Of a stretch of DNA of 49,734 nt, positions 42,585-49,734 are shown piece by piece. This stretch comes from an uncultured Bacteroidota bacterium (GTDB lineage: Bacteria > Bacteroidota > Bacteroidia > Bacteroidales > WCHB1-69), in the NCBI GenBank assembly GCA_902770735.1, contig CACXUB010000010.1, forward strand, positions 1 to 49,734. The letters run 5' to 3'. Within the stretch, counting starts at the first letter, position 1. Each line of letters starts with the position of its first letter. The translations under genes and the position numbers were made by a program. Under the pieces are notes generated by a model that had not been told where the DNA came from, searched no databases, and saw nothing but the letters and a program-made list of their open reading frames with translations.

Positions 42585-43883
42585 TTATTCTATGTTCGCT
42601 TTAATCGTGAGTTCGTCTTCTTGTTTGCCCCTCTTTTCAAGCGCCCGCAGCATCAATAACGGAATCATCAGCGCGAAGAAGTCCACGCCGAAGCGCCGGT
42701 CGAAAACGCACTCCACACAACTGTTCAGCGCCAGCAGGATGAAAATCGAGAGCAGCAGGATGTCTTTGTGTCGGATGGAGGTGCCCAGCGGGGTGAAAAA
42801 GTACAGCAACAGGAGTATCAGTCCCGGGATGCCGTTGGTCAGCAGGGCTTGAAGGTATTGGTTGTGCGCGTTGTAGTTGTGCTCGAAGTCCACCCAGTAG
42901 CCTTTTTCGCGATACTTCTCGCGTGTCGCCTCGAAACAGTCGCCGGTGCCGGTGCCGAACGGCAGGTTCTCGACAGCCGCCTCCCATGCCGCCTGCCAGA
43001 TGACCATTCGCGCGTCACTCGGTTTCTTGCCGTTCTCGTCCAGCGTGTATTTCGATTCTATGAAACGGTTTTCAGGCGCGATCTGGGTGGTCATCAGTAT
43101 GATGAACATGCCGACGATTAGGGAGAAAATGAGCAACATCCCTTTCCAGGCCGATCTCCGCTGGCGAATGACGTAAATGCCTAACGGAAGGTGGATGATG
43201 ATGAAAGTGAGAATCCCCGCCCTCGAATATAGACAGAACACGCTGACAAGCAGAATGGTTGCGATGGAATACAACAATGTTTTTCTCAGGGTGGATAGCC
43301 TGAATTTGTTTTCGAAGATATACAGGAAAACAAGGATGTAGGCGAAGGTGGTGTATATGGCCACGTAGGTCGGATGGCGCAGGAAGGAGAAGGTGGAGTA
43401 GTACAGGTAGGTGTTGTCGCCGGTCGTGGCGGCCATGAAGATGCCGCGAGTGAACAGAACGATAATGTGAAGAAGCACGCTGGCGGTAAAAGACCCGAAT
43501 AGGATATTTATGTGTTTGTTAGTCAGTATTTTGCGTGATGTAGTGAGCAGGATGAGCGGCGCGATGAAGAACCATAGATAGCATTCGAAGGTGCGCCATG
43601 CGTAGGCTTGGTTGGTGGAGTTTGTCAGTCCGAAAATGGGGATTAGACAAATGGCAAGCAGGAAGATACCATAAGGGATGCCGTCGTTGGCTTTGAAATT
43701 CTCCCATTTCGCACGCCATTGGCCTTGCGCGATCCACAGCACCATCAGCAGAATGCCGAACGGCCACATTAGATAGGTGGTGAACGGCAATAAAGCCATC
43801 GTCAGCATCATGATGATGAAGCTGACGTTGAAAAGCCTGTCGGGAGTGCGCAGGTCTTGGCAGTATGTGCGGACGCTATTCAT
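42585..43883 (-). CDS. O-antigen ligase-like (Wzy_C/WaaL) membrane protein
   Basis: A polytopic inner-membrane protein of about 432 aa with roughly ten hydrophobic helices and the large periplasmic loop typical of the Wzy_C family. That loop carries Arg and His positions in [14 protein letters not shown] and [20 protein letters not shown]. It would join O-antigen or other glycans to a lipid carrier, or polymerise them. I chose the start at 43883 (MNSVRTYC), which overlaps the trmD stop by 8 bp; a start at 43910 is possible with more overlap. The product's exact glycan is unknown. Confidence 0.87.
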   Translation of the reverse strand: MNSVRTYCQDLRTPDRLFNVSFIIMMLTMALLPFTTYLMWPFGILLMVLWIAQGQWRAKWENFKANDGIPYGIFLLAICLIPIFGLTNSTNQAYAWRTFECYLWFFIAPLILLTTSRKILTNKHINILFGSFTASVLLHIIVLFTRGIFMAATTGDNTYLYYSTFSFLRHPTYVAIYTTFAYILVFLYIFENKFRLSTLRKTLLYSIATILLVSVFCLYSRAGILTFIIIHLPLGIYVIRQRRSAWKGMLLIFSLIVGMFIILMTTQIAPENRFIESKYTLDENGKKPSDARMVIWQAAWEAAVENLPFGTGTGDCFEATREKYREKGYWVDFEHNYNAHNQYLQALLTNGIPGLILLLLYFFTPLGTSIRHKDILLLSIFILLALNSCVECVFDRRFGVDFFALMIPLLMLRALEKRGKQEDELTIKANIE

Positions 43884-44556
43884 GTTCGAGCAGGTCGGGT
43901 CTTCGTTCACGGGTTCGGGTCAGCTGCTGCTCCATGCGCCATTCGTCGATGAGCTTCGGGTTTCCGGAGAGCAGGACGTCGGGGACACGGTGTCCGCGGA
44001 AGTCGGCGGGACGGGTATATACGGGAGCGGAGAGCAGGTTGTCCTGGAAGGAGTCGGAGAGGGCGGAGGAACCGTCGCTGATTACGCCGGGAATCACCCG
44101 CGCAATGGCGTCGGTGATGACCATGGCCGCCAACTCGCCGCCCGAAAGCACGTAGTCGCCGATGCTGAGATCCTCGGTGATGTACAGCTCCCGCACGCGC
44201 TCGTCAACGCCTTTGTAGTGACCGCAAAGCAGGATGATGTTTTGGCGCAGCGACAATTCGTTGGCTTTCTGCTGGTTAAAGGTCGTGCCGTCGGGTGCCA
44301 TCAGGAAAATGCCATCGTATTCGCGCTCACTCTGCAGCTGTTCGATGCAGCGGGCGATGGGTTCGATCATCATCACCATGCCCGCACCGCCGCCGAACGG
44401 GTAGTCGTCGGCGCGGTGGTGCTTGTCGTATGTGTAGGCGCGGATGTCGTGGACATGCACCTCCAGGTACTGTTTTTCCACGGCGCGTTTCAGTATAGAA
44501 CTGCCGAACACGCCGGGGAACATTTCGGGGAAAAGGGTCAGTATATCTATTCTCAT
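43876..44556 (-). CDS. trmD: tRNA (guanine-37-N1)-methyltransferase
   Basis: A 226-aa TrmD, the usual short length in Bacteroidota. Family motifs are [13 protein letters not shown] at the start, [13 protein letters not shown] near residue 52, [12 protein letters not shown] near 110 and the trefoil-knot SAM site [12 protein letters not shown] near 133. It methylates G37 of tRNAs with G36 to prevent +1 frameshifts. The gene overlaps the preceding O-methyltransferase by 4 bp (ATGA) and the following ligase-like gene by 8 bp, so the three are translated as one operon. Confidence 0.96.
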   Translation of the reverse strand: MRIDILTLFPEMFPGVFGSSILKRAVEKQYLEVHVHDIRAYTYDKHHRADDYPFGGGAGMVMMIEPIARCIEQLQSEREYDGIFLMAPDGTTFNQQKANELSLRQNIILLCGHYKGVDERVRELYITEDLSIGDYVLSGGELAAMVITDAIARVIPGVISDGSSALSDSFQDNLLSAPVYTRPADFRGHRVPDVLLSGNPKLIDEWRMEQQLTRTRERRPDLLEHE

Positions 44557-45209
44557 CTCGTCAGTTTCTGAATCATCATGATGCCGTCGCGGAAGGGCAG
44601 CAGCAGGTTGCGCACGCGCGGGTCCTCCTGCACCTTGTCGTTGAAGGCCAATATCGCCTGGGTGTCCCTGTCGTTATGCCGCACCTCCTGTACCACTTTG
44701 CTGTTCCATAAAGTATTGTCAATCAATATGAAACCGTTTTCTCGCACTTGAGGCAGCACTAAATTGTAGTATTCCTCGTAGTCGGTTTTCTCCGCATCGA
44801 TAAAAACCAAGTCCCAAGTTTCGTTGAGTGAGGGCACCACGGTTTTTGCATCGCCGATGTGAAGCTGTATCTTCTGGCTGTCAGGACTTTGCGATACATA
44901 TTCCCGAATACGGTCTTCGTATTCTTCGTTAATCTCTATGGTATGAAGGATACCGTCTTCAACCAGCCCTTCGGCTAAGCAGATGGCGGAGTATCCGGTG
45001 AAGGTGCCGATTTCAAGGATTCTTTTCGGACGTATCATCCTGGAAATCAGCGATAAAAACTCTCCTTGCAGTTGTCCCGAGGCCATTCGGGGGTTGATGG
45101 TCTGCAGATGCGTCTCTCGGTACAGCCGACGGAGCAGTTCGCTCTCTCCGGTCGTGTGCGCCTCGCAGTAGGCCTCGATTTCGGGTTCTATGAGCTCGAA
45201 TGTGGACAT
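44553..45209 (-). CDS. Class I SAM-dependent O-methyltransferase (catechol-type family)
   Basis: A 218-aa O-methyltransferase family 3 protein. The glycine-rich SAM motif is [17 protein letters not shown] near residue 62, then the acidic end HTIEINEEY near 92, and [14 protein letters not shown] near 136 with the metal-binding Asp, followed by NTLWNSKV near 166. It methylates small hydroxylated substrates or tRNA 5-hydroxyuridine (TrmR-like); which one cannot be read from the sequence. The position directly before trmD favours a tRNA substrate. It starts immediately after the xseB stop and overlaps trmD by 4 bp. Confidence 0.88.
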   Translation of the reverse strand: MSTFELIEPEIEAYCEAHTTGESELLRRLYRETHLQTINPRMASGQLQGEFLSLISRMIRPKRILEIGTFTGYSAICLAEGLVEDGILHTIEINEEYEDRIREYVSQSPDSQKIQLHIGDAKTVVPSLNETWDLVFIDAEKTDYEEYYNLVLPQVRENGFILIDNTLWNSKVVQEVRHNDRDTQAILAFNDKVQEDPRVRNLLLPFRDGIMMIQKLTR

Positions 45210-45398
45210 TTACGACAGTTCTTCGATGGTTTTGTTGACTTCCTCTTCGGTTTTTGTCAGCTTGTCACGGCAGATCTTCATCAGCACCGTGGCACGTTTC
45301 ATCTTCTCGGTCAGCTCGTCCACGCTGACATTGTCGTTTTCCAGCTGGTCCACGATCTCCTTCAGTTCTTCGAAAGCGGCGGTATAGGTGATTTCCAT
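45210..45398 (-). CDS. xseB: Exodeoxyribonuclease VII small subunit
   Basis: A 62-aa helical protein with the XseB pattern TYTAAFEELKEIVDQLEND and then VSVDELTEKMKRATVL. XseB forms the long stalk of exonuclease VII together with XseA, degrading single-stranded DNA. xseA is not in the window. Its length is typical. The upstream region holds a hexamer repeat array and no obvious -7 box, so it may be read from the operon of recN and the outer-membrane protein. Confidence 0.9.
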   Translation of the reverse strand: MEITYTAAFEELKEIVDQLENDNVSVDELTEKMKRATVLMKICRDKLTKTEEEVNKTIEELS

Positions 45399-45437
45399 TT
45401 TAAAGGTTAAAGGTCAATGGGTTAGAGGTTAGGTGGT

Positions 45438-45540
45438 TCTAAGTTTAAGTTCTAAGTCTAAGTCTAAGTTTAAGTTTAAGTCTAAGTTTAAGTCTAAGTT
45501 TAAGTTTAAGTCTAAGTTTAAGTCTAAGTTTAAGTCGAGG
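45438..45540. repeat. Hexamer array (TCTAAG / TTTAAG), about 17 copies
   Basis: Consecutive 6-nt units alternate between TCTAAG and TTTAAG with one single-base slip at 45450. It is the longest simple repeat in the window. It lies between the outer-membrane protein gene and xseB. Confidence 0.9.
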
Positions 45541-45579
45541 TCTATGTTCCAATCTGTCATTTCCATTAATATCCAATAG

Positions 45580-46197
45580 CTAATACTGAATGCCGAGTCG
45601 GACGCCGGCGTAGTGGTAGAGTACGTTTTTGCGGGCGTTGGTGGAGTAGGCGGAGAAGTCTTGTTCGTTGGGGTCGAGGATGGTGTAGCGGATGTCGGAG
45701 TATTGGTTTTTGTAGCAGGCGGCGATCACGATGGAGAGTTTTTCGTTGAGGTTGATGCGCATGCCGATGCCGGCCTCGCCCATTGGGCCGGTTTTCGTGC
45801 CGTGCACCACGCGGTCCATCTTCTCAGGGATGGAGGAGACGTACCATTTGAAGCTGTAACCTGCGTTCAGGTAGAACAACGGTTCGATTTTTGTGTCGGT
45901 GAAGTTGACGGTGAAGTTGAGGTAGATGGGGATGAACGCGGTGTGCCGCCAGAAATCGAAGCCGGCGCCAAGACCCATCTGGAAATACGGGTTGAACTGG
46001 TAGCCGAGGAGCTGGTTCACGGAGATGTCGAAGTTCTTGTTCTGGACGGTCTTGTTCTCCAGTTCGATTTGCCCTAATCCGGTCGCATAGCCCAAGGAGG
46101 TCATATAGATGAACTTGCGGTCGGGCGTCGGACGTCTTTGTGCGTAAACGCTGGCGCAAAGCAGCGTGGCGACGAGGAGGATGAGTGTCTTTTTCAT
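45580..46197 (-). CDS. Outer-membrane beta-barrel protein of unknown function
   Basis: A 205-aa protein with a signal peptide (LILLVATLLCASVYA before Gln). The rest has alternating hydrophobic and polar residues with many aromatic strand ends (FIYMTSLGYATGLGQIELEN, MGLGAGFDFWRHTAFIPIYLNF) and a final aromatic-rich strand YHYAGVRLGIQY, the pattern of a small eight- to ten-strand barrel. No conserved function is known to me. It follows recN by 9 bp on the same strand. Confidence 0.8.
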   Translation of the reverse strand: MKKTLILLVATLLCASVYAQRRPTPDRKFIYMTSLGYATGLGQIELENKTVQNKNFDISVNQLLGYQFNPYFQMGLGAGFDFWRHTAFIPIYLNFTVNFTDTKIEPLFYLNAGYSFKWYVSSIPEKMDRVVHGTKTGPMGEAGIGMRINLNEKLSIVIAACYKNQYSDIRYTILDPNEQDFSAYSTNARKNVLYHYAGVRLGIQY

Positions 46198-46206
46198 AAG
46201 GCTAAC

Positions 46207-47886
46207 CTATTGATTATGTTTTGTTTGCGTTGACTTCAGCATTTCGCGGGCGGTGGCCACGGCCGACTCAGTGCGGTTTTCGCCGCTCATCATCGTGGCA
46301 ATCATCTCTTCCCGTTCGTGCATTTCCAATTCTTTGATATTTGTATATGTTTGATTGTCAGTTGTTTGCTTGTAAACTAAAAGGTGCTGGTTGCCACTTG
46401 CGGCAATCTGCGGGAGGTGCGTGATGGCAATCACTTGGTGGTTTTCCGCCAGCAGCTGCATCATCTGGGCCACTTTTGATGCCGTTTCGCCGGAGATGCC
46501 TGTGTCGATTTCGTCGAAGATGATGGTGGGCAGGAACATGGAGTCGCTGATGATGGACTTGAGGCAGAGCATGATGCGCGACATTTCTCCGCCGGATGCG
46601 ATTTTGGTGATGTCGGCGGGCTCCACGCCGGCGTTGGCGGAGAACAGGAAGGCGGCGGTGTCGCTGCCGTTCTCCCGATAGTCACCGGTGCTCGTCAGCG
46701 TGACGTTGAAGCGGCTGTCGGTCATGCCCAAGCGGTGAAGACGCTCTTGCATCGCCGTAACTAATTGCGGAATAGCCTTTTGTCTCGTTTCTGACAATTC
46801 TGCCGCAAGATTCCGAACTTCCGATTCCAGCGTCTGAGTCTCTTTCTCCATCTCCGTCAGCTGCTCTTTGTTGTCGCTGTATTGCGCCACCTCTTGTCGG
46901 GCGTTTTCCAGCAGTTGCAGCAGTCCTTCGTTGTTCGTCGCATCATATTTCTTCTGAAGCGTGAACAGCGTGTCGAGGCGTTCGTTCAGCTGCTCCGTAA
47001 GGGCGGGGTTGACCTCCACGGAGTCGTTCTTGCGTGACATTTCGTAGGCGAGATCCTGCGTTTCCGTCAGCAGATTCTCGATTCTCTGGTTGAATGCAAC
47101 ATAATCTCCGCCCATGTTTTCCAAAGGACGGCATTCCTGCTGCAGTCTTTTCATCATATATAATATATTGTCACTTTCCTGCTCCGACAAAATACCTGTG
47201 GCATTGTAGAGGTGTGACTTGATGGCTTCGGCGTGTGACAGCTCTTGGATTCTCGATTCGATTTCCTCTTGTTCGCCCGCTTTGATTTCCGCTTTTTCTA
47301 ACTCCTCGATGGTGAAGAGGTTATAGTGGTAATGTTGGGCCTCCTCGGTGCATTTTTCCTTAAGAGTCTCCAACGCTGATTTTTTCTGATGCCACTGGCG
47401 GAGTGTTTGTTGATATTGGCTTGCAACCTGCTGGTTTTGGGCGAATTGGTCAATCAGGCGAAGTCGAAAATCGGCGTTTTGCAGCATCAGGGTCTGGTGT
47501 TGCGAGTGGATGTCCACTAACAGCGCCGAAACGGATTTCAGGATGTTGAGATTGACGGGGGTGTCGTTGATGAAGGCGCGGGATTTCCCGTGCTCGTTGA
47601 TTTCGCGACGGATGAGGGTGTCGTCTTGATAATCGAGGTCGTATTGTTCAAACAGCGGTTGCAGGTGGAGCTGCCGTATGTCGAAAGTCGCTTCCACGAT
47701 GCATTTCCGGGATTTGTCGAAGAGCACGTCGGTGTCGGCGCGGTTGCCCAAGATGAGCGACAGCGCCCCCATAAGGATGGATTTGCCGGCACCGGTTTCG
47801 CCGGTGATGACAATCAAGCCTTGCTGAAATGGAATTTCCAAAGACCTAATAATCGCATAATTCTCTATCTGTAAAGAGGTTAGCAT
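46207..47886 (-). CDS. recN: DNA repair protein RecN
   Basis: A 559-aa SMC-like ATPase. Walker A is TGETGAGKSILMGAL near residue 30; Walker B is PTIIFDEIDTGISGETA near 460. Coiled-coil arms occupy about residues 150-370, and the switch region VIAITHLPQIAASG lies near 495. Its length matches the family. RecN works early in double-strand-break repair by tethering DNA ends. The operon with coaBC, DUF4835 and an outer-membrane protein is characteristic of Bacteroidota. Confidence 0.97.
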   Translation of the reverse strand: MLTSLQIENYAIIRSLEIPFQQGLIVITGETGAGKSILMGALSLILGNRADTDVLFDKSRKCIVEATFDIRQLHLQPLFEQYDLDYQDDTLIRREINEHGKSRAFINDTPVNLNILKSVSALLVDIHSQHQTLMLQNADFRLRLIDQFAQNQQVASQYQQTLRQWHQKKSALETLKEKCTEEAQHYHYNLFTIEELEKAEIKAGEQEEIESRIQELSHAEAIKSHLYNATGILSEQESDNILYMMKRLQQECRPLENMGGDYVAFNQRIENLLTETQDLAYEMSRKNDSVEVNPALTEQLNERLDTLFTLQKKYDATNNEGLLQLLENARQEVAQYSDNKEQLTEMEKETQTLESEVRNLAAELSETRQKAIPQLVTAMQERLHRLGMTDSRFNVTLTSTGDYRENGSDTAAFLFSANAGVEPADITKIASGGEMSRIMLCLKSIISDSMFLPTIIFDEIDTGISGETASKVAQMMQLLAENHQVIAITHLPQIAASGNQHLLVYKQTTDNQTYTNIKELEMHEREEMIATMMSGENRTESAVATAREMLKSTQTKHNQ

Positions 47887-47891
47887 TGCGA

Positions 47892-48794
47892 TTATTTTGA
47901 TGAGGAGTTGATGGCGTCGTAGGCGGAGGAGTTGGTGGGGTCAATTTGTTTCATGATATTGATCACCTGGGTTTTCTCCGACGGCATGCCTTCTTTGAAA
48001 ATGTTGATGATTTCGTCCTTCTTGGTGTTCAGGATGATGCGGACCACGGCGAGGTTGGATTTCTGGGCGTTAACTTGTTGCAACAGTTTGAGGCTTTCAA
48101 GGATGACGGCGCGGCCGGCATCGGGGGTCTCGTACATGACATCCAGACCTAAACGGTGGTATTGGTAGTAAAAATCGTGGATTTTGCTGTAGGTGGAGTT
48201 GGTGAAGTTCTCGGTGATCCAGTAGCGGTTGTTTTGTCCGCTCTCGGCCACACTCCAACCCACATCCTTGGTGTTCAGATTCACGGTGTTCTGGCATTTT
48301 GCGAAGTAGGGGGAGCCGCCGTTGGGGGAGAACGAATCGAGCTCCACGGCGATGAACAGGTTCAGGTAGTAGGCGATGAGCGACGTGAGCTCCGACAGGC
48401 TGGCGTTTTCGTCGTATTCCAGCGGGTCGCCGTCCGCATATCTGAATTTCACCTTTTTGTCCTGGAAGCTCATCAAGGTCGTTTTGTAGCTGGCCTTATA
48501 GACAGGGCGTTGAAGCACCAGCGTGGCCGTGCCCTCGTACTCGTCACCGGAGGCTTTGGTCAGGTTGATGGAGATGGAGCACTCGATGCGCTCGTTCTGT
48601 TTCAGGTTGTACTGGCACCATTTGCGTTCGTGGACGAAGGAGTAGATTTTCTGCCGTAACTCGTTGTAACGCTGTTGGTTGCCACTGCTTGAAATCTGGG
48701 TGGTGTTCAGAGATACCGCGCATTGGAAATCCTGGGCCTTCAGGGTTCCGAGGGTCAGCATTGTCATGAGCAGTAATCCGATAATACGTTTCAT
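47892..48794 (-). CDS. DUF4835 family secreted protein (PorD-like)
   Basis: A 300-aa protein with a signal peptide (IGLLLMTMLTLGTLKA before Gln). The mature start FQCAVSLNTTQI and the middle SLIAYYLNLFIAVELDSFSPNGG near residues 135-158 are the DUF4835 hallmarks. This family is annotated as PorD, a component linked to type IX secretion, although its role is not well defined; the T9SS-sorted peptidase in the window shows that the system exists in this organism. It sits between coaBC and recN, 5 bp before recN. Confidence 0.9.
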   Translation of the reverse strand: MKRIIGLLLMTMLTLGTLKAQDFQCAVSLNTTQISSSGNQQRYNELRQKIYSFVHERKWCQYNLKQNERIECSISINLTKASGDEYEGTATLVLQRPVYKASYKTTLMSFQDKKVKFRYADGDPLEYDENASLSELTSLIAYYLNLFIAVELDSFSPNGGSPYFAKCQNTVNLNTKDVGWSVAESGQNNRYWITENFTNSTYSKIHDFYYQYHRLGLDVMYETPDAGRAVILESLKLLQQVNAQKSNLAVVRIILNTKKDEIINIFKEGMPSEKTQVINIMKQIDPTNSSAYDAINSSSK

Positions 48795-48806
48795 AGTTGT
48801 TTCGAT

Positions 48807-49734
48807 TTAGGGGTGAATATATATCTTCGCCGTTTGCAGGATTTCCTCTGCGATTTCCTGTTTGCTTTTCAGCTCGCTGGCGAACTCCCGTCCGTCCTTG
48901 CTGAAAATGGTCACCTGGTTGGTGGCGGTGCGGAAGCCTGCGCCGGCGGTTCGCAGGGAGTTGAGAACGATGAGATCCGCGTTTTTATTGTGCAGTTTCT
49001 TCTTGGCGTTCTCCACCTCGTTTTCCGTCTCGAGCGCGAAGCCGATGAGCAGTTGGTTGTCGCGCTTGATTTTCCCGACGGAGGCCAAGATGTCTTTCGT
49101 TTTGACCAACTCCACCGACAGTTGTGCGAAGTCTTTCTTGATTTTTTCGGGGGCCACGTGGGCGGGTGTGTAGTCGGCTACGGCCGCGGACATGATGATG
49201 ATGTCTTGATTGTCAACCAATTGCATGCACTGCTGGTACATTTCCTCCGCTGTTTTCACATCGTAGCGGTGGATGTTGCGGTGGCGGGCGGTGCAGCTGC
49301 TGGGCCCGGTGACGAGCGAGACTTCGGCGCCTTTTCGGGCGGCGGCTTCGGCGAGACAGAATCCCATGAGGCCGGAGGAGTGGTTGCCGATGAAGCGCAC
49401 GGGGTCGATGGGCTCGTAGGTCGGGCCGGCCGTGATCATCACTTTTTTGCCTTGCAGGGAGTTGTCTTCCGACAGGAACTCATCCACGGTTTCGAAGATC
49501 TCTTCTGGTTCCTGCATTCTTCCGCTGCCGGAGGTGCCGCAGGCTAAGAATCCTTCGTTCGGGGAGAGGATGTGGCAGCCGCCGATCACGCAGTGCCTGC
49601 ATCCGAAATTGTCCCGCATTTCCTGGGTATCGACATCGGTCAGGAAATAGTCAGGGCCGAGAATCTTGTAGATTTTCTGCGCTTCTTCGTAGGTGCGGTC
49701 GCTCCATTCATGATAGATGTCGTGGTTGCCCGGC
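48807..49734 (-). CDS. coaBC: CoaBC, phosphopantothenoylcysteine decarboxylase/synthetase (5' end outside window)
   Basis: The frame is open to the right edge, so the N-terminus is missing; 308 codons are present. The visible CoaC end shows FLACGTSGSGRMQEPEEI, the substrate clamp and active Cys of the decarboxylase. The CoaB synthetase part follows with KKVMITAGPTYEPIDPVRFIGNHSSG, AAVADYTP, and the lysine-containing KIKKD near the dimer site. The bifunctional enzyme converts phosphopantothenate to phosphopantetheine for coenzyme A. An internal ATG at 49617-49619 is not the true start. It heads the coaBC-DUF4835-recN operon. Confidence 0.95.
   Translation of the reverse strand, partial: PGNHDIYHEWSDRTYEEAQKIYKILGPDYFLTDVDTQEMRDNFGCRHCVIGGCHILSPNEGFLACGTSGSGRMQEPEEIFETVDEFLSEDNSLQGKKVMITAGPTYEPIDPVRFIGNHSSGLMGFCLAEAAARKGAEVSLVTGPSSCTARHRNIHRYDVKTAEEMYQQCMQLVDNQDIIIMSAAVADYTPAHVAPEKIKKDFAQLSVELVKTKDILASVGKIKRDNQLLIGFALETENEVENAKKKLHNKNADLIVLNSLRTAGAGFRTATNQVTIFSKDGREFASELKSKQEIAEEILQTAKIYIHP

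Overview
The window reads as the chromosome of a member of the phylum Bacteroidota, most likely order Bacteroidales. The evidence is the Bacteroidota -7 promoter element TAnnTTTG (usually TATTTTTG) in front of many genes, a secreted peptidase with a type IX secretion C-terminal sorting domain, a DUF4835 gene between coaBC and recN, and A/T-rich leaders without clear Shine-Dalgarno sites. Base composition and gene style alternate between housekeeping blocks and a long accessory region.

Layout. (1) 1-6.7 kb, minus strand, defence-like: a very large N6-adenine methyltransferase-like gene running off the left edge, a WYL-domain regulator, and a translationally coupled pair of a small acidic protein and an AAA/ABC-type ATPase. 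(2) 7-15.6 kb, mostly core: RluE-type pseudouridine synthase, a secreted protein, an M14 peptidase, uvrC, two tandem cytidylate-kinase-like genes, an RsmI-type methyltransferase, tRNA-Leu(UAA) and tRNA-Gly(GCC). (3) 15.7-41.6 kb, accessory: a Cas4-like/DEDD nuclease fusion (DUF2779), small and broken genes, rtcB-prfH (RNA repair and ribosome rescue), an AAA+ ATPase, a YqiA-like hydrolase, two paralogous genes of unknown function, an EcoRI-type methyltransferase with a DUF262-HNH nuclease, a Bro-N/Fic protein with a PARG-like macrodomain protein, an N-formylglutamate amidohydrolase-like gene, and an AddB/AddA-like nuclease-helicase pair. Several GC-rich, strongly folded non-coding stretches lie among these genes. 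(4) 41.6-49.7 kb, minus strand, core: esterase, O-antigen ligase, trmD, O-methyltransferase, xseB, outer-membrane protein, recN, DUF4835, coaBC (runs off the right edge).

The most striking signal is a promoter class. Seven copies of an 11-bp palindrome (consensus TGCTACTAGCA) each lie exactly 28 nt upstream of a TAnnTTTG-type box. They precede the DUF2779 nuclease, a 59-aa protein, a broken small gene, the AAA+ ATPase, the YqiA-like hydrolase, a truncated ORF and the AddB/AddA-like pair. The last copy is also exactly 28 nt from the -7 box of the divergent coiled-coil gene, so it looks like one operator serving two promoters. I infer an undescribed, probably activator-driven regulon of accessory or defence genes.

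A second unexplained signal is a set of short non-coding tracts with an exact 7-nt (sometimes 6-nt) period. They differ in sequence from place to place, sit in 5' leaders or directly at stop codons, and occur next to unrelated genes.
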